A DNA stretch of 64,000 bases from Aquipseudomonas ullengensis. GTDB taxonomy: Bacteria; Pseudomonadota; Gammaproteobacteria; Pseudomonadales; Pseudomonadaceae. Made by a program: the position numbers and the translations under genes. The DNA lies in contig NZ_JACJUD010000005.1 in the NCBI RefSeq assembly GCF_014174475.1, forward strand, positions 124,001 through 188,000. Direction: 5' to 3'. A model generated the notes under the pieces. That model worked only from the letters and a program-made list of their open reading frames with translations. It was not told the DNA's origin and did not search any database. This document shows positions 17,042-25,394 of this stretch, piece by piece (the first letter of the stretch is position 1; each line of letters opens with the position of its first letter).

Positions 17042-17848
17042 ATGCGCCGCCTTCTCCTAGCCCCTCTGCTGATCCTAATTGGATCGTGCACGAACCAAGA
17101 GACATCAATTCACAAGGGCCCCCCAGTGCCTGCGGCAGCGCCTGCGCTGAACGAGGATGTCTCTTTGGTTGAGTTGGATTACGGCCGCTTTCAGATTTTG
17201 TACGACTGCCAACGCGGTGAGCCACACAGATTCACCTACACGGCCACTGAAGACAGAAGTGCGATTCCACGGGTTGATAATTTTCGAGTGGATCGCAGCC
17301 TGCCAGAGGGCTGCAAAGGGCAGCACTCAGCCTCCACCTACTCGACTACGCCCGGCTTTGATCGGGGGCACCTAGCTCCGTCCAACCACTTCGACGACAG
17401 CATCCAAGCTATGAACGCCAGCAACATGATGACGAACATCGTTCCTCAGCTGTCGTCGCACAATCGAGTCACTTGGTATCGGACTGAAACGCTTACCGAA
17501 TGCTACCGGGACTTCAAACCGATCAAGGTTATCGGCGGGGTTGTATTCGGCGACATGCTTGAGGACCTGATGAATGACCACTTCGTGAAGTCGCATGGTG
17601 TAGCAACGCCAGAGGCCTTCTGGAAGGTCCTGCTGACCACGGACGAAACAGATCAACCGACAGTCATCGCTTGGTGGATACCGCACAAGAAAGGGCTGGG
17701 CACCAATCTAGACCCGTTCGTTCGTACCGTGCGCGAGATCGAGGTATTGCTCGGCCCCTATGAACCCCCGATTAACATTCCCGAGGAGCTCAAGGACATC
17801 AAGCCGGCCCGGAGCTGGGAGCTACCAACCGGCTGTGATCTGGAATAG
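17042..17848 (+). CDS. DNA/RNA non-specific endonuclease, predicted lipoprotein
   Basis: A 268-residue protein starting at 17042 after the ribosome site AAGGAAGAG. Residues 1-16 form a lipoprotein signal with lipobox I-G-S-C16. The rest is a Serratia/NucA-type nuclease of the beta-beta-alpha-metal fold: the signature DRGH (D107-R-G-H110, the histidine being the general base) and the metal-binding Asn in MMTNIVPQ (N132). Such enzymes cut single- and double-stranded DNA and RNA. A membrane-anchored export form suggests nucleic acid degradation in the periplasm or at the surface, for example as nutrient or as a barrier to incoming DNA; this is inference. No immunity gene is visible next to it. 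Confidence 0.85.
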   Translation: MRRLLLAPLLILIGSCTNQETSIHKGPPVPAAAPALNEDVSLVELDYGRFQILYDCQRGEPHRFTYTATEDRSAIPRVDNFRVDRSLPEGCKGQHSASTYSTTPGFDRGHLAPSNHFDDSIQAMNASNMMTNIVPQLSSHNRVTWYRTETLTECYRDFKPIKVIGGVVFGDMLEDLMNDHFVKSHGVATPEAFWKVLLTTDETDQPTVIAWWIPHKKGLGTNLDPFVRTVREIEVLLGPYEPPINIPEELKDIKPARSWELPTGCDLE

Positions 17849-17957
17849 CCAATATGGTTACAGCGCTCTGCTGAAGGGCAGTCGCGGCATGAGGTGAGAC
17901 GTGAGTTAGAGAATTGCTTGCCCTGTGGGGAGTGGCAGTTTTCAGTGGGGCGAGGGA

Positions 17958-17985
17958 TAAAAAAATGCGCCCTGGGGAGGGCGCA
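17958..17985 (-). terminator. Intrinsic terminator downstream of the small exported protein gene
   Basis: A perfect 8-bp stem (tgcgccct and agggcgca) with a GGGG loop is followed on the minus strand by a run of T. It lies 70 bases past the stop of the 76-residue gene. Confidence 0.8.
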
Positions 17986-18052
17986 GAGGGTACACCTCTT
18001 TCCAAAGGAGCTCGTGGAGCTTCTAGAGGTGAACTCGGGAGGGGAAAGACGA

Positions 18053-18283
18053 TCAGCCTTCGTTGGCTGTACTTTTGTCTTGGGCGGTATCTTTCTTAGT
18101 GCTGCCATTTTTCTGGCTTTCTACTTGTGCCGCCTGCTTTTCTTTCCCATGAATTTTTTTCTGGTTCTCTTTGAATCGCTTCACAAACTCTTGCGAACGG
18201 TTGTAGCCATCTCCTCGTGCAAGCACGGGGGCTGTAGCGCCGACAGCAAGAATTCCAATAAGGGCTGCATATGCAATCTTCAT
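18053..18283 (-). CDS. Small exported, highly charged protein (76 residues)
   Basis: MKIAYAALIGILAVGATAPV and the following LA form a clear signal peptide, probably cleaved before RGDGYN. The mature part of about 54 residues is Lys/Gln/Ser/Asp-rich with no cysteine and is probably disordered or helical. I do not recognise the family. It has its own terminator (17958-17985) and an upstream sequence (18383-18398) resembling the dyads before czcC and the OprD porin, so it may belong to the same metal-responsive regulon. Confidence 0.6.
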   Translation of the reverse strand: MKIAYAALIGILAVGATAPVLARGDGYNRSQEFVKRFKENQKKIHGKEKQAAQVESQKNGSTKKDTAQDKSTANEG

Positions 18284-18382
18284 AAGTTAGGTCTCTTTCA
18301 GTTGGTGATGAGCTCTTTAATGTCGCTCTGTGAAGATGTCCTAATCTTACGAAGATGAAGCTAACGGGAGCATGAGCCCAAA

Positions 18383-18398
18383 ATTACAATATTGACAT
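18383..18398. promoter_or_regulatory. Imperfect dyad ATTACA-ATAT-TGACAT, candidate CzcR operator
   Basis: The left half matches the dyads at 13598 and 19908 exactly; the right half differs at two positions. It sits 100 bases upstream of the 76-residue protein start. Confidence 0.35.
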
Positions 18399-18444
18399 GC
18401 TTGTCGGATGGGGCGGGCAGCTGACTACCCGCTCCGCTTCTTAG

Positions 18445-19770
18445 TTAGAGAACCTCCAGCGGATATTCGGCAATTAAACGAACTTCATCCAAGTCGGATT
18501 CATAGTCAGTTGCGCGGGTGGTCATTTGGCGAATACGGAAAGACATGTCTTTCAGCGACCCAGACTGCACAACGTACTTCGCTTCGATATTTCGCTCCCA
18601 ACGCTTTTGGTCGGTTAGCGGGTTACCGTTCTCATCGCGGCGCATGTAAACGCCGTTCGCATCGGAGTAGTCCGCGTCGGTACCGAAGGCATAGCGGGTC
18701 ATGAAGCTCAAGCCAGGAACGCCATAAGCGGCCATGTCGATGTCGTAACGCACCATCCAGGAGCGCTCTTTAGGAGAGTTGAAGTCGCTGTATTGGATGG
18801 AGTTGTCGAGGTAAATCGAGTCGGACTGGCGCAGGTAATCGAAGTCATCGTCGCCGTTGTTGCGCTGATGGGACAGCGCCAGAGAATGTGCGCCGAACTT
18901 CACACCGACCTTGCCACTGTAGATGTCGTTGTCGAACTCACCCAGCAGTTTCTGCCCTTGGTCGACGGCCTTGTAGTAGTTCAGACCACCGAACAGCGAG
19001 ACGCTTTCAGAAAGCGGGTGACTCCAGGACAGGCCGGCATAGTGCTGGTTCCAGGCATCTTCCAGGCGGCTGGTGTAGAGACTGAAGGCCAGATTGTCGT
19101 TCAGGGTGTAGTCGCCACCAAAGTAGGCAGCCCAAGGCGCATCAACGCCGCCGGCGTAGAAGGTGGCGAAGTCTTCGCGCATGCCACTCTGCTGCGGTTG
19201 GCTCATTGCATGAACTCGACCGCCCTGCAGGGTAAGACCGTCAATGCTGTTGTTGACGGCGGTGACACCTTTGAAGCTTTCCGGAAGGAGGCGAGAATCT
19301 CCATAGTGGAGAACCGGAGTCGTCGGGAATACATCACCAGCCTTGATGACCGTATCGAAGAGTCGAACCTTTACGGCTCCGCCCAGCTTGGAGTAGTCAT
19401 CTTCGGCTTCCCCGTCACTGTTCACAGGTAGCAGATTGATGCTGCCGCCCGGACCATAGCGGCCGTCACCGGTATCCAGTTTGATGCCCAGCATCGCGAA
19501 GGTATCGATACCTACACCGACAGTACCTTCGGTAAAGCCAGATTCGAAGCTAACCATGACACCATGTGCCCAAGCTTCGGAATAGCCATTACCAGTTGAA
19601 CTGGACTGACCATTACGAAAGTCACGGTTCATGTAGAAATTTCGATTGAGGATATTAAGGCTACTTCCCTCAACGAAACCCTCACCTTTTGCTTCCTCAG
19701 CATTAGCAACTATAGGGCTGACACCAATAATTGCCGAAAAAACTGCAAGAGATAATTTGGTGTTGCTCAT
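18445..19770 (-). CDS. OprD-family outer membrane porin
   Basis: Complete 441-residue member of the Pseudomonas OprD family. The start at 19770 follows AAAGGAG and gives the signal peptide MSNTKLSLAVFSAIIGVSPI (cleavage near VANA/EEA). The mature protein shows the usual features: FVEGSSLNILNRNFYMNRD, EGTVGVGIDTFAMLGIKLDT, DSRLLPESFKG, an alternating-strand barrel, and the ending EVRLIAEYPLEVL. These porins take up basic amino acids or small organic acids; which one applies here cannot be read. The candidate CzcR-type dyad lies 138 bases upstream, so metal-dependent control is plausible, recalling CzcR control of oprD. Confidence 0.9.
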   Translation of the reverse strand: MSNTKLSLAVFSAIIGVSPIVANAEEAKGEGFVEGSSLNILNRNFYMNRDFRNGQSSSTGNGYSEAWAHGVMVSFESGFTEGTVGVGIDTFAMLGIKLDTGDGRYGPGGSINLLPVNSDGEAEDDYSKLGGAVKVRLFDTVIKAGDVFPTTPVLHYGDSRLLPESFKGVTAVNNSIDGLTLQGGRVHAMSQPQQSGMREDFATFYAGGVDAPWAAYFGGDYTLNDNLAFSLYTSRLEDAWNQHYAGLSWSHPLSESVSLFGGLNYYKAVDQGQKLLGEFDNDIYSGKVGVKFGAHSLALSHQRNNGDDDFDYLRQSDSIYLDNSIQYSDFNSPKERSWMVRYDIDMAAYGVPGLSFMTRYAFGTDADYSDANGVYMRRDENGNPLTDQKRWERNIEAKYVVQSGSLKDMSFRIRQMTTRATDYESDLDEVRLIAEYPLEVL

Positions 19771-19907
19771 TAAATGCTCCTTTATTTTTGGCAGATTTGG
19801 ATGTTTGCCATGAATCTTCTTGTAGGTATGGAGCCTCGGCGCGAGGGCGGCCAGAGGCGATCGCACCTATCGTTGCAAGCCGTAGATAACTTGAAGATGA
19901 TCGGAAA

Positions 19908-19923
19908 ATTACAATTCTGTAAT
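19908..19923. promoter_or_regulatory. Dyad ATTACA-ATTC-TGTAAT, candidate CzcR operator
   Basis: A perfect 6+6 inverted repeat, preceded by GGAAA and followed by C exactly as at 13598. Location is upstream of the OprD-type porin. The remaining 19771-20030 region holds no gene. Confidence 0.55.
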
Positions 19924-20030
19924 CTTCGAAAATACGAGGGAGTCCGCTACTTAATTTGACACTTTTTGCACAACCGAAGCCCTATGGCGCACGCGAAGGG
20001 TGCGCATAGTAAAAGAGCGTCTGTTCTGGT

Positions 20031-20375
20031 TCAGTTGTCGTTCGCGAGGAGGTCTTGCAGGTCTTCTGAGACGGGCATTGGGAGAAACGCGCTAACTCGT
20101 GCGCGCCCAGTATTGCCAATGGGAACCCAGATTCGAGAGAAAAGCAGGGCAGCCACTATGCGAGGTATTTGTCCAAGGACCTCCCGATAGTCCTTGGTTT
20201 GCAGTCCCAGGCGTAGCATCAGCCAATGCGATTTGGCATGCAGGTAGGGGTGCCGCTGAGTCAGGATGTGGGCGCGCTCTAGCCACTCGAATGCTCTGTC
20301 AGTCTCCTTCAGCCGCAGGTATGTGTCGGCTTGCGCAAAGGCTTTTGCAATTGCTGACTTCAGTTGAGATTGCAT
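20031..20375 (-). CDS. DUF3703 family protein
   Basis: This 114-residue protein is mostly helical with a TPR-like look (AFAQADTYLRLKETDRAFEWL, LERAHILTQRHPYLHAKSHW). I recognise it as DUF3703, a family often found beside heavy-metal resistance genes in proteobacteria, with no established function. It begins 12 bases after the cadA stop on the same strand, so it is probably the second gene of the cadA transcript. No signal peptide or cysteine is present. Confidence 0.75.
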   Translation of the reverse strand: MQSQLKSAIAKAFAQADTYLRLKETDRAFEWLERAHILTQRHPYLHAKSHWLMLRLGLQTKDYREVLGQIPRIVAALLFSRIWVPIGNTGRARVSAFLPMPVSEDLQDLLANDN

Positions 20376-20387
20376 CGCTTACCCCAG

Positions 20388-22772
20388 TTACTGCCTGAGT
20401 AGTCTCAGCCCGTTAAACACCACGAGCAGGCTGACGCCCATGTCCGCGAAGACCGCCATCCACATGGTGGCGCCTCCTGTGATGGCCATGCCCAGGAAGA
20501 TAGCCTTGATGCCAAGTGCCAGGGCGATGTTCTGCTTCAGGATGGCAGCGGTACTACGGGATAGGCGGACGAACGTAGCGACCTTGCGCAAGTCGTCATC
20601 CATCAGTGCAACGTCTGCGGTTTCTATCGCCGTGTCGGTCCCTGCACTACCCATGGCGAAACCAATTTGAGCTTTTGCCAATGCTGGGGCATCGTTAATT
20701 CCGTCTCCCACCATGCCAACCGTTAGGCCTTGAGCCTGCAAGTCAGAGATGACTGTGAGCTTGTCTGCTGGCAACAGGTTGCCACGAGCTTCATCGATAC
20801 CCACCTGCTGGGCGATCGCCAAGGCTGTGTGCTCATTATCGCCACTGAGCATGCAGGTCTTTACCCCAAGCTCATGGAGCTGCCGCATGGCATCGGCGCT
20901 GGTCTCTTTCACGGTGTCTGCGACCGCGAACAGAGCAAAGGGCTGTTGGTCGCTGCACAGAATTACGACGGTCTTACCCTGACGCTCTAACCGCTCCAGC
21001 GTAAGCTCCAGCTCCTTTGAACAAATCCCCAGCTCCTCAACCAAACGATGGTTGCCTAGATACAACAACTGGCCTTTCACACGGCCTTTGACTCCTCGAC
21101 CAGCCAGCGCTTCGAACTCCTCGACATCCAGCAGCGACACATTGTTGTCCATCGCATGTCGAGCTAGTGCTTTTGATACCGGGTGATCAGAGCGAGCAGC
21201 GAGGCTGGCGGCACTGACACGATGCATTTCGATATCTGTTTCTTTGAGCGGCAGGAAGTCTGTCTGAACCGGCTTTCCTTGAGTGATGGTTCCAGTCTTG
21301 TCGAGCGCAAGCAGTGCCAGATCTTTACCGCTTTCCAGATAGACACCCCCTTTGATAAGGATGCCTTTGCGTGCTGCCGCCGCTAAGCCGCTGACGATGG
21401 TAACGGGAGTGGAAATGACCAGAGCACACGGGCAAGCAACGACCAGTAATACCAGCGCCCGATAGATCCACTCCTGCCACGCGCCACCCAGCAATAGCGG
21501 TGGGAGTATGGCGACCCCTAGAGACACCAAGAACACGGCGGGGGTGTAGATCTGAGAAAAGCGATCAACGAAACGCTGAGTAGGCGCCCGGGAGCCCTGG
21601 GCCTCTTCCACCGCATGAATGATCCGCGCCAGGGTGGTGTTGGTAGACGCCGCTGACACCCGGAACTCCAACGACCCGGCCTCGTTAATCGTGCCCGCAA
21701 AAACCTGATCTCCAACGATCTTATCTACCGGCAAGCTCTCGCCGGTGATGGGTGCTTGGTTGACGGTGGAGGTACCTGCCGTCACCTCGCCATCCAAGCC
21801 AATCCGCTCACCTGGCCGTACCCGGACAACAGCACCAAGCGCCACCGCCTTGGTATCCGTATCGAGCCAGGATCCATCGGCCTGCAAAACAGTGGCCCGC
21901 TCTGGAGTTAAATCCATGAGCCCGCGGATGGCGTTACGTGCTCGCTCCAGTGAGCGCGCTTCAATAACCTCGGCTACCGCGAAGAGCACCATAACCATGG
22001 CCGCTTCAGGCCATTGGCCAATGAGTACTGCACCGGTTACAGCAATGCTCATGAGGGCATTGATGTTCAGGTTGCGGTTCTTGATCGCAATCCAGCCCTT
22101 CTTGTAGGTACCGAGCCCACTTAGTGCTATCCCCACTACTGCTAGGGCAGCAACCACCCATTCGGGGGCTAACTGCCCGAAGTGGATTATCTCGGCTGAA
22201 ACCGCAGCGACTCCCGCTATCGCCAGTGGCCACCAATGCTTCTTCTTCGTTGGGGTAGGTTCCTGGCTGTCGGCACGACCCTCAACAACTGGAGAAAGCC
22301 CGAGCTCCTGGATGGCTGCCATGAGTTGAGGCAACAGCTCAGGGGCATGGTCTACGACCAGAGTGCGTTGCAGCAGGTTGAACTGCAGGCTGCTGATGCC
22401 CTTTTGGTTAGCGAGCTTGTCGCGGATGAGCGTCTCCTCAGTAGGACAGTCCATCTGCTCGATGCGAATTCGGGTTTGTACATGGGCGTCCGTGAGCTCG
22501 GCCTGCATACCCAGGGAGGCGATCACATCAATGATGGGGGTGACCGAAGGAAGGCTGTGCTGCACACCTAGAACGCGGGTCATCAAGTTAAAGTCGAGTT
22601 GGTGTATCCCAGCCAGAGACCCAAGCTTGCTCTGAATGAGGTTCTGTTCTGTTGGACAGTCCATCGCCTGGATATGGAAAGCACTGAATGTCGTTCCTGA
22701 TGGCGCAGGCTCAGGCTTTTGGTCTTCAGGCTTTTGATTATCCGAGTGGTCGTGACTGCAGCAGTTGCTCAT
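20388..22772 (-). CDS. cadA: CadA/ZntA-type Cd/Zn/Pb-translocating P-type ATPase
   Basis: This 794-residue P1B-2 ATPase pumps Cd, Zn and Pb from cytoplasm to periplasm. The N-terminus has a CCSHDH metal-binding start and two HMA-like domains with a modified motif MDCPTE (residues ~37-42 and ~107-112) instead of GMTCxxC. Eight membrane helices surround the CPC motif (C447-P-C449), which together with the TM8 lysine/aspartate pattern defines the Zn/Cd group. D491 in DKTGTITQG is the phosphorylation site; SDHPVSKAL and GDGINDAPAL are also present. The gene is divergent from cadR over a typical MerR-family operator. Confidence 0.93.
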   Translation of the reverse strand: MSNCCSHDHSDNQKPEDQKPEPAPSGTTFSAFHIQAMDCPTEQNLIQSKLGSLAGIHQLDFNLMTRVLGVQHSLPSVTPIIDVIASLGMQAELTDAHVQTRIRIEQMDCPTEETLIRDKLANQKGISSLQFNLLQRTLVVDHAPELLPQLMAAIQELGLSPVVEGRADSQEPTPTKKKHWWPLAIAGVAAVSAEIIHFGQLAPEWVVAALAVVGIALSGLGTYKKGWIAIKNRNLNINALMSIAVTGAVLIGQWPEAAMVMVLFAVAEVIEARSLERARNAIRGLMDLTPERATVLQADGSWLDTDTKAVALGAVVRVRPGERIGLDGEVTAGTSTVNQAPITGESLPVDKIVGDQVFAGTINEAGSLEFRVSAASTNTTLARIIHAVEEAQGSRAPTQRFVDRFSQIYTPAVFLVSLGVAILPPLLLGGAWQEWIYRALVLLVVACPCALVISTPVTIVSGLAAAARKGILIKGGVYLESGKDLALLALDKTGTITQGKPVQTDFLPLKETDIEMHRVSAASLAARSDHPVSKALARHAMDNNVSLLDVEEFEALAGRGVKGRVKGQLLYLGNHRLVEELGICSKELELTLERLERQGKTVVILCSDQQPFALFAVADTVKETSADAMRQLHELGVKTCMLSGDNEHTALAIAQQVGIDEARGNLLPADKLTVISDLQAQGLTVGMVGDGINDAPALAKAQIGFAMGSAGTDTAIETADVALMDDDLRKVATFVRLSRSTAAILKQNIALALGIKAIFLGMAITGGATMWMAVFADMGVSLLVVFNGLRLLRQ

Positions 22773-22808
22773 GGTGGGGCCTCATATCTAAGTCATTGCA
22801 GAGTCAAC

Positions 22809-22829
22809 ACCCTGAAGCCACTATAGGGT
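22809..22829. promoter_or_regulatory. CadR operator between cadA and cadR
   Basis: A 21-bp inverted repeat, ACCCT-N11-AGGGT, matches on the minus strand the MerR-family CadR site ACCCTATAGTGGCTNCAGGGT. It overlaps the TTGACC -35 of the cadA promoter, leaving the over-long spacer typical of MerR-controlled promoters. Confidence 0.8.
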
Positions 22830-22855
22830 CAAGCATTGATCAGGAGATTCGGCCC

Positions 22856-23308
22856 ATGAAGATTGGGGAGCTCGGAAAGCAGGCTGACTGTCAGGTGGAG
22901 ACTATTCGTTACTATGAGCGTGAAGGGCTGCTGCCTGCTCCTAGTCGAAACGAGGGGAACTACCGGGTCTACGGGAAGGACCACCTAGAGCGGCTTGTAT
23001 TCATCCGTAACTGCCGAACTCTGGACATGACGCTTGATGAAATACGGCGGCTGCTTTTGCTCATCGATCGTCCGGAGGAGAGCTGCGATAGCGTTAACGG
23101 CCTGGTAGATGAGCACATTCGCCATGTGGAGCTTCGGATCAACAGCCTGATAGCTCTGCAGAAACAGCTTGTTGAGTTGCGCCATCGATGCGCAGCGGAT
23201 AGAGGTGTCGATGAATGCGCGATCATCCAGCAACTCAGCTCAAGCGGAGGAGTTCAACCGTTGCCTGAGGCAGAGCATACCCACGTGGGTAAGAGCCATC
23301 GCCACTGA
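22856..23308 (+). CDS. cadR: CadR, MerR-family cadmium/zinc-responsive regulator
   Basis: This 150-residue dimeric activator has an N-terminal winged helix (MKIGELGKQADCQVETIRYY, YRVYGKDHLERLVFIRN), a long dimerisation helix and a metal-binding C-terminus. Cysteines at 77, 112 and 121 match the three conserved ligands of CadR/PbrR proteins. The His-rich tail (EAEHTHVGKSHRH) is typical of Pseudomonas CadR. It should bind the operator at 22809-22829 and switch on cadA when Cd (or Zn) is bound. The ATG at 22856 is chosen because MKIGELG is the conserved start. Confidence 0.93.
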   Translation: MKIGELGKQADCQVETIRYYEREGLLPAPSRNEGNYRVYGKDHLERLVFIRNCRTLDMTLDEIRRLLLLIDRPEESCDSVNGLVDEHIRHVELRINSLIALQKQLVELRHRCAADRGVDECAIIQQLSSSGGVQPLPEAEHTHVGKSHRH

Positions 23309-23754
23309 AACGACCACCGCGTGCTCTCTTACGCTGCGCTGACATGAGAGTGCCCTGTAGCAGGAATTAGCTATGCAGCTTCGTTGCAGACACGAGTTCG
23401 ATCTCGCGGATGTAGTTGGGTAATTGCACAGCCACTGGCCAGCCATTTACATCGAACTTGACCGGCATGCTTCGAGGCCCTGATCTGGGGAGGATCAATC
23501 CGAAGCCTCACCCAGCGATAGGCCGTAATCGGTCAGAAGCGGAGATCGAACCTTGCCTAAGCTTTCCTTCATTTGAGGCGTCGAGATCTCTAGGAAAACT
23601 GGGGCTATTCATCTCGCCTTCGCGGCGAGAGAGAGTCAGAAATCCCATAAGGCAAGTCCTTTGCTGATTGGGGAAGTGCGCGTCCTGCCCAGGCAGTCTA
23701 GAACAAGGTGGCGGATGTCGAATGTGCAACTGCACGCAGCGTGAGGAGCCAGGT
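23309..23754. other. Intergenic stretch with fragments
   Basis: No complete gene is visible. On the minus strand 23468-23368 encodes a 33-residue piece (MPVKFDVNGWPVAVQLPNYI continuing to KLHS) that reads like the end of a protein but has no recognised relatives. A solo IS3-type end lies at 23585-23611. The stretch looks like a patchwork junction between the cad module and the next block. Confidence 0.4.
23585..23611. repeat. Solo right-end repeat of an IS3-family element
   Basis: 27 bases ending GGGGCTATTCA match the right terminal repeat of the intact IS (5821-5847) at 23 of 27 positions. No transposase sequence remains to its left, so only the end survives. Confidence 0.6.
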
Positions 23755-24189
23755 ATGTGCGGAGGCGTGGAAGCCCGTGAGGCGGACAAGGTCTGGAAGA
23801 TCTATTTCCCCAACCCCAAGGCCGTTATCCCAGTGCTGCTGGAGGAAGGTGGTCAACTGGACTGGATTACTTGGGGCAGGCGTAAGGAACAGCCTGGCAG
23901 CGGCCCACAGGGGGGCTGGGCACAACCCAGCACTCTGAAGGCCGGTGACTGGGCTAGATATAGTCCGCGCCGTGGCTTCGTCATGGTTCAGCGCTTTATG
24001 GAGAAAGAAGGCAAGTTCGGCGAGAAAAATCGTCAATCACACTGGCTCAATGTGCCAGATGGTTATGCGCTGGAATGCCTGGTACTTGGAGAGGGTGATG
24101 CGCGGCAAGCCTATATCGGGACCACCGGCGCCCCCGAAGAACACAAATGGATTCATGATCGATGGCCAGTTCTCGCCCGCATCCGCTAA
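23755..24189 (+). CDS. Short SRAP-like (YedK/HMCES-related) protein
   Basis: The ATG at 23755 follows GAGGAG and gives 144 residues beginning M-C-G-G-V, so Cys2 is exposed after Met removal as in SRAP proteins, which link this cysteine to abasic sites in single-stranded DNA. The C-terminal IHDRWPVLA resembles the HDRMPV motif of SRAP. The WGRR, QPSTLKAGDWARYSPRRGF and VPDGY segments would correspond to other strands of the fold. It is shorter than YedK (~220 residues) and I cannot find the usual catalytic Glu segment, so it may be a divergent or reduced member. An unrelated family with a chance MCGG start is the alternative. Confidence 0.55.
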   Translation: MCGGVEAREADKVWKIYFPNPKAVIPVLLEEGGQLDWITWGRRKEQPGSGPQGGWAQPSTLKAGDWARYSPRRGFVMVQRFMEKEGKFGEKNRQSHWLNVPDGYALECLVLGEGDARQAYIGTTGAPEEHKWIHDRWPVLARIR

Positions 24190-24263
24190 TTCATTGCCTC
24201 ACAGCTTTCGACCAGTCGAGCTACTTACGCGAGACTACTCGCGGCCCAACGCGATTTTCATAG

Positions 24264-24911
24264 TTATCTCCGATCATGTGGAACCTGCAATCTCATCCTC
24301 AGCACTGTATCTGTAAACGCTGCTAGCTCCGAGAAGTCACCAAGTGACTTTGCTTGAGATCTGCGGAGGAAATGCCCTTTGATACCAATCTCGGTTGGGC
24401 CGTCTCTATCGCAACGCTGAGAGTCACCGATCATCCACGCACTTCGCGCGGCTACACCAAGCCGCTCCAGTACCACTGCGTAGATGCGTGGATCAGGCTT
24501 GAGAGCTCCCACTGCATAGCTGTAGCCGTATGCATCAAGCCCCGGCCATAACTCATCAACCACCGCTCCATATGGCATGGCCAGGTTCGAACAAATCGCA
24601 ACCTTTATGCCAGTCGCTTTCAGCGTACTTATGCAATCTGCGGCGTCCGGAAAGGGTTCGATGGTTTCCAGCTCCGCATCAAGCTGGGATTGGAGGAGAG
24701 CCATTTCTGCACTAGGGATATCGATGCCAAAATGAGCCGCTGCTCGTTCCAGATTGAAGGGGTTCGTCATGATGACCGCCGCATCATTCAGATCAATCTG
24801 TAGTCCTTGTGCTCGACCATGCATTAGAAGCGTCTTGAACGGATGAGTCGGCTTAGCTATCCGCACTATGGTGCCAAACGCATCGAAGATTACGGCTTGG
24901 AGACTGGACAC
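24264..24911 (-). CDS. HAD-superfamily hydrolase
   Basis: This 215-residue protein has the four HAD motifs: DAFGT near residue 10 with nucleophile Asp (VIFDAFGTI), Ser/Asn in AICSNLAMP, Lys in GALKPDPRIY and the acidic GDSQRCDRDG. A helical cap lies between motifs I and II, as in subfamily IA phosphatases and haloacid-dehalogenase relatives. The general acid Asp two residues after the nucleophile is replaced (D-A-F). The substrate is unknown. It is the last gene of the leftward row that starts at 28811, although the gaps on both sides of the AbrB-like gene mean it may be transcribed separately. Confidence 0.8.
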   Translation of the reverse strand: MSSLQAVIFDAFGTIVRIAKPTHPFKTLLMHGRAQGLQIDLNDAAVIMTNPFNLERAAAHFGIDIPSAEMALLQSQLDAELETIEPFPDAADCISTLKATGIKVAICSNLAMPYGAVVDELWPGLDAYGYSYAVGALKPDPRIYAVVLERLGVAARSAWMIGDSQRCDRDGPTEIGIKGHFLRRSQAKSLGDFSELAAFTDTVLRMRLQVPHDRR

Positions 24912-24999
24912 TGACTTACCTCGCTCTCAGACCATCAGTACTTGATTAGAGGAGCTAAGCAGGCTGACTGAGGAGCAACGACTGGACCTTTATAAGCGT

Positions 25000-25236
25000 T
25001 TAGGTGGGGGTATTTTTTCGATTTGTCGCGGAGCTCGTGTGCTCAAACAGCTCGTCTATGCGGTCACGAACACGGGGAGTTTTGCTCAGCACAATACAAC
25101 GGGTTGTGCCGACATATTCTTCTATGAGGTAGAGGCTATCCCCCACGTCAACACCCATTTCTTGAAGAACTTCGTCAGGAACCCGGATGGTGCCATCACC
25201 ATCCCAATCCTCAATTACCACCTGCGTTACCGTCAT
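25000..25236 (-). CDS. AbrB/MazE-like DNA-binding protein (antitoxin-type)
   Basis: A 78-residue protein with a swapped-hairpin AbrB-type N-terminus (VVIEDWDGDGTIRVPDEVLQEMGVD without a break, then GDSLYLIEE) and an Arg/Glu-rich tail. MazE-type antitoxins and PrlF-like regulators share this build. No toxin gene of the MazF or PIN type adjoins it, so it is either an orphan or serves as regulator of the surrounding genes. Confidence 0.65.
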   Translation of the reverse strand: MTVTQVVIEDWDGDGTIRVPDEVLQEMGVDVGDSLYLIEEYVGTTRCIVLSKTPRVRDRIDELFEHTSSATNRKNTPT

Positions 25237-25394
25237 CTATCGGGTCCTCAAATAGCAGAGCTGACGCCTTGGACTGGCGGAGTATCAGGAAGTCTATCCA
25301 ACACCAGTAACGACCGAGATCAGATCGTCGCCATCGGTAGCGCTTGACCAGAGAAAACCATTCTCTTCGACTGCCTTGTTGGTCTTTGCATCGC

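Noticed and set aside
25000..25236. AbrB-like gene as half of a toxin-antitoxin pair
   Set aside because: Neither neighbour resembles a MazF, PIN or other toxin; the adjacent genes are HAD and IMPase-like enzymes, so a TA pair cannot be claimed.
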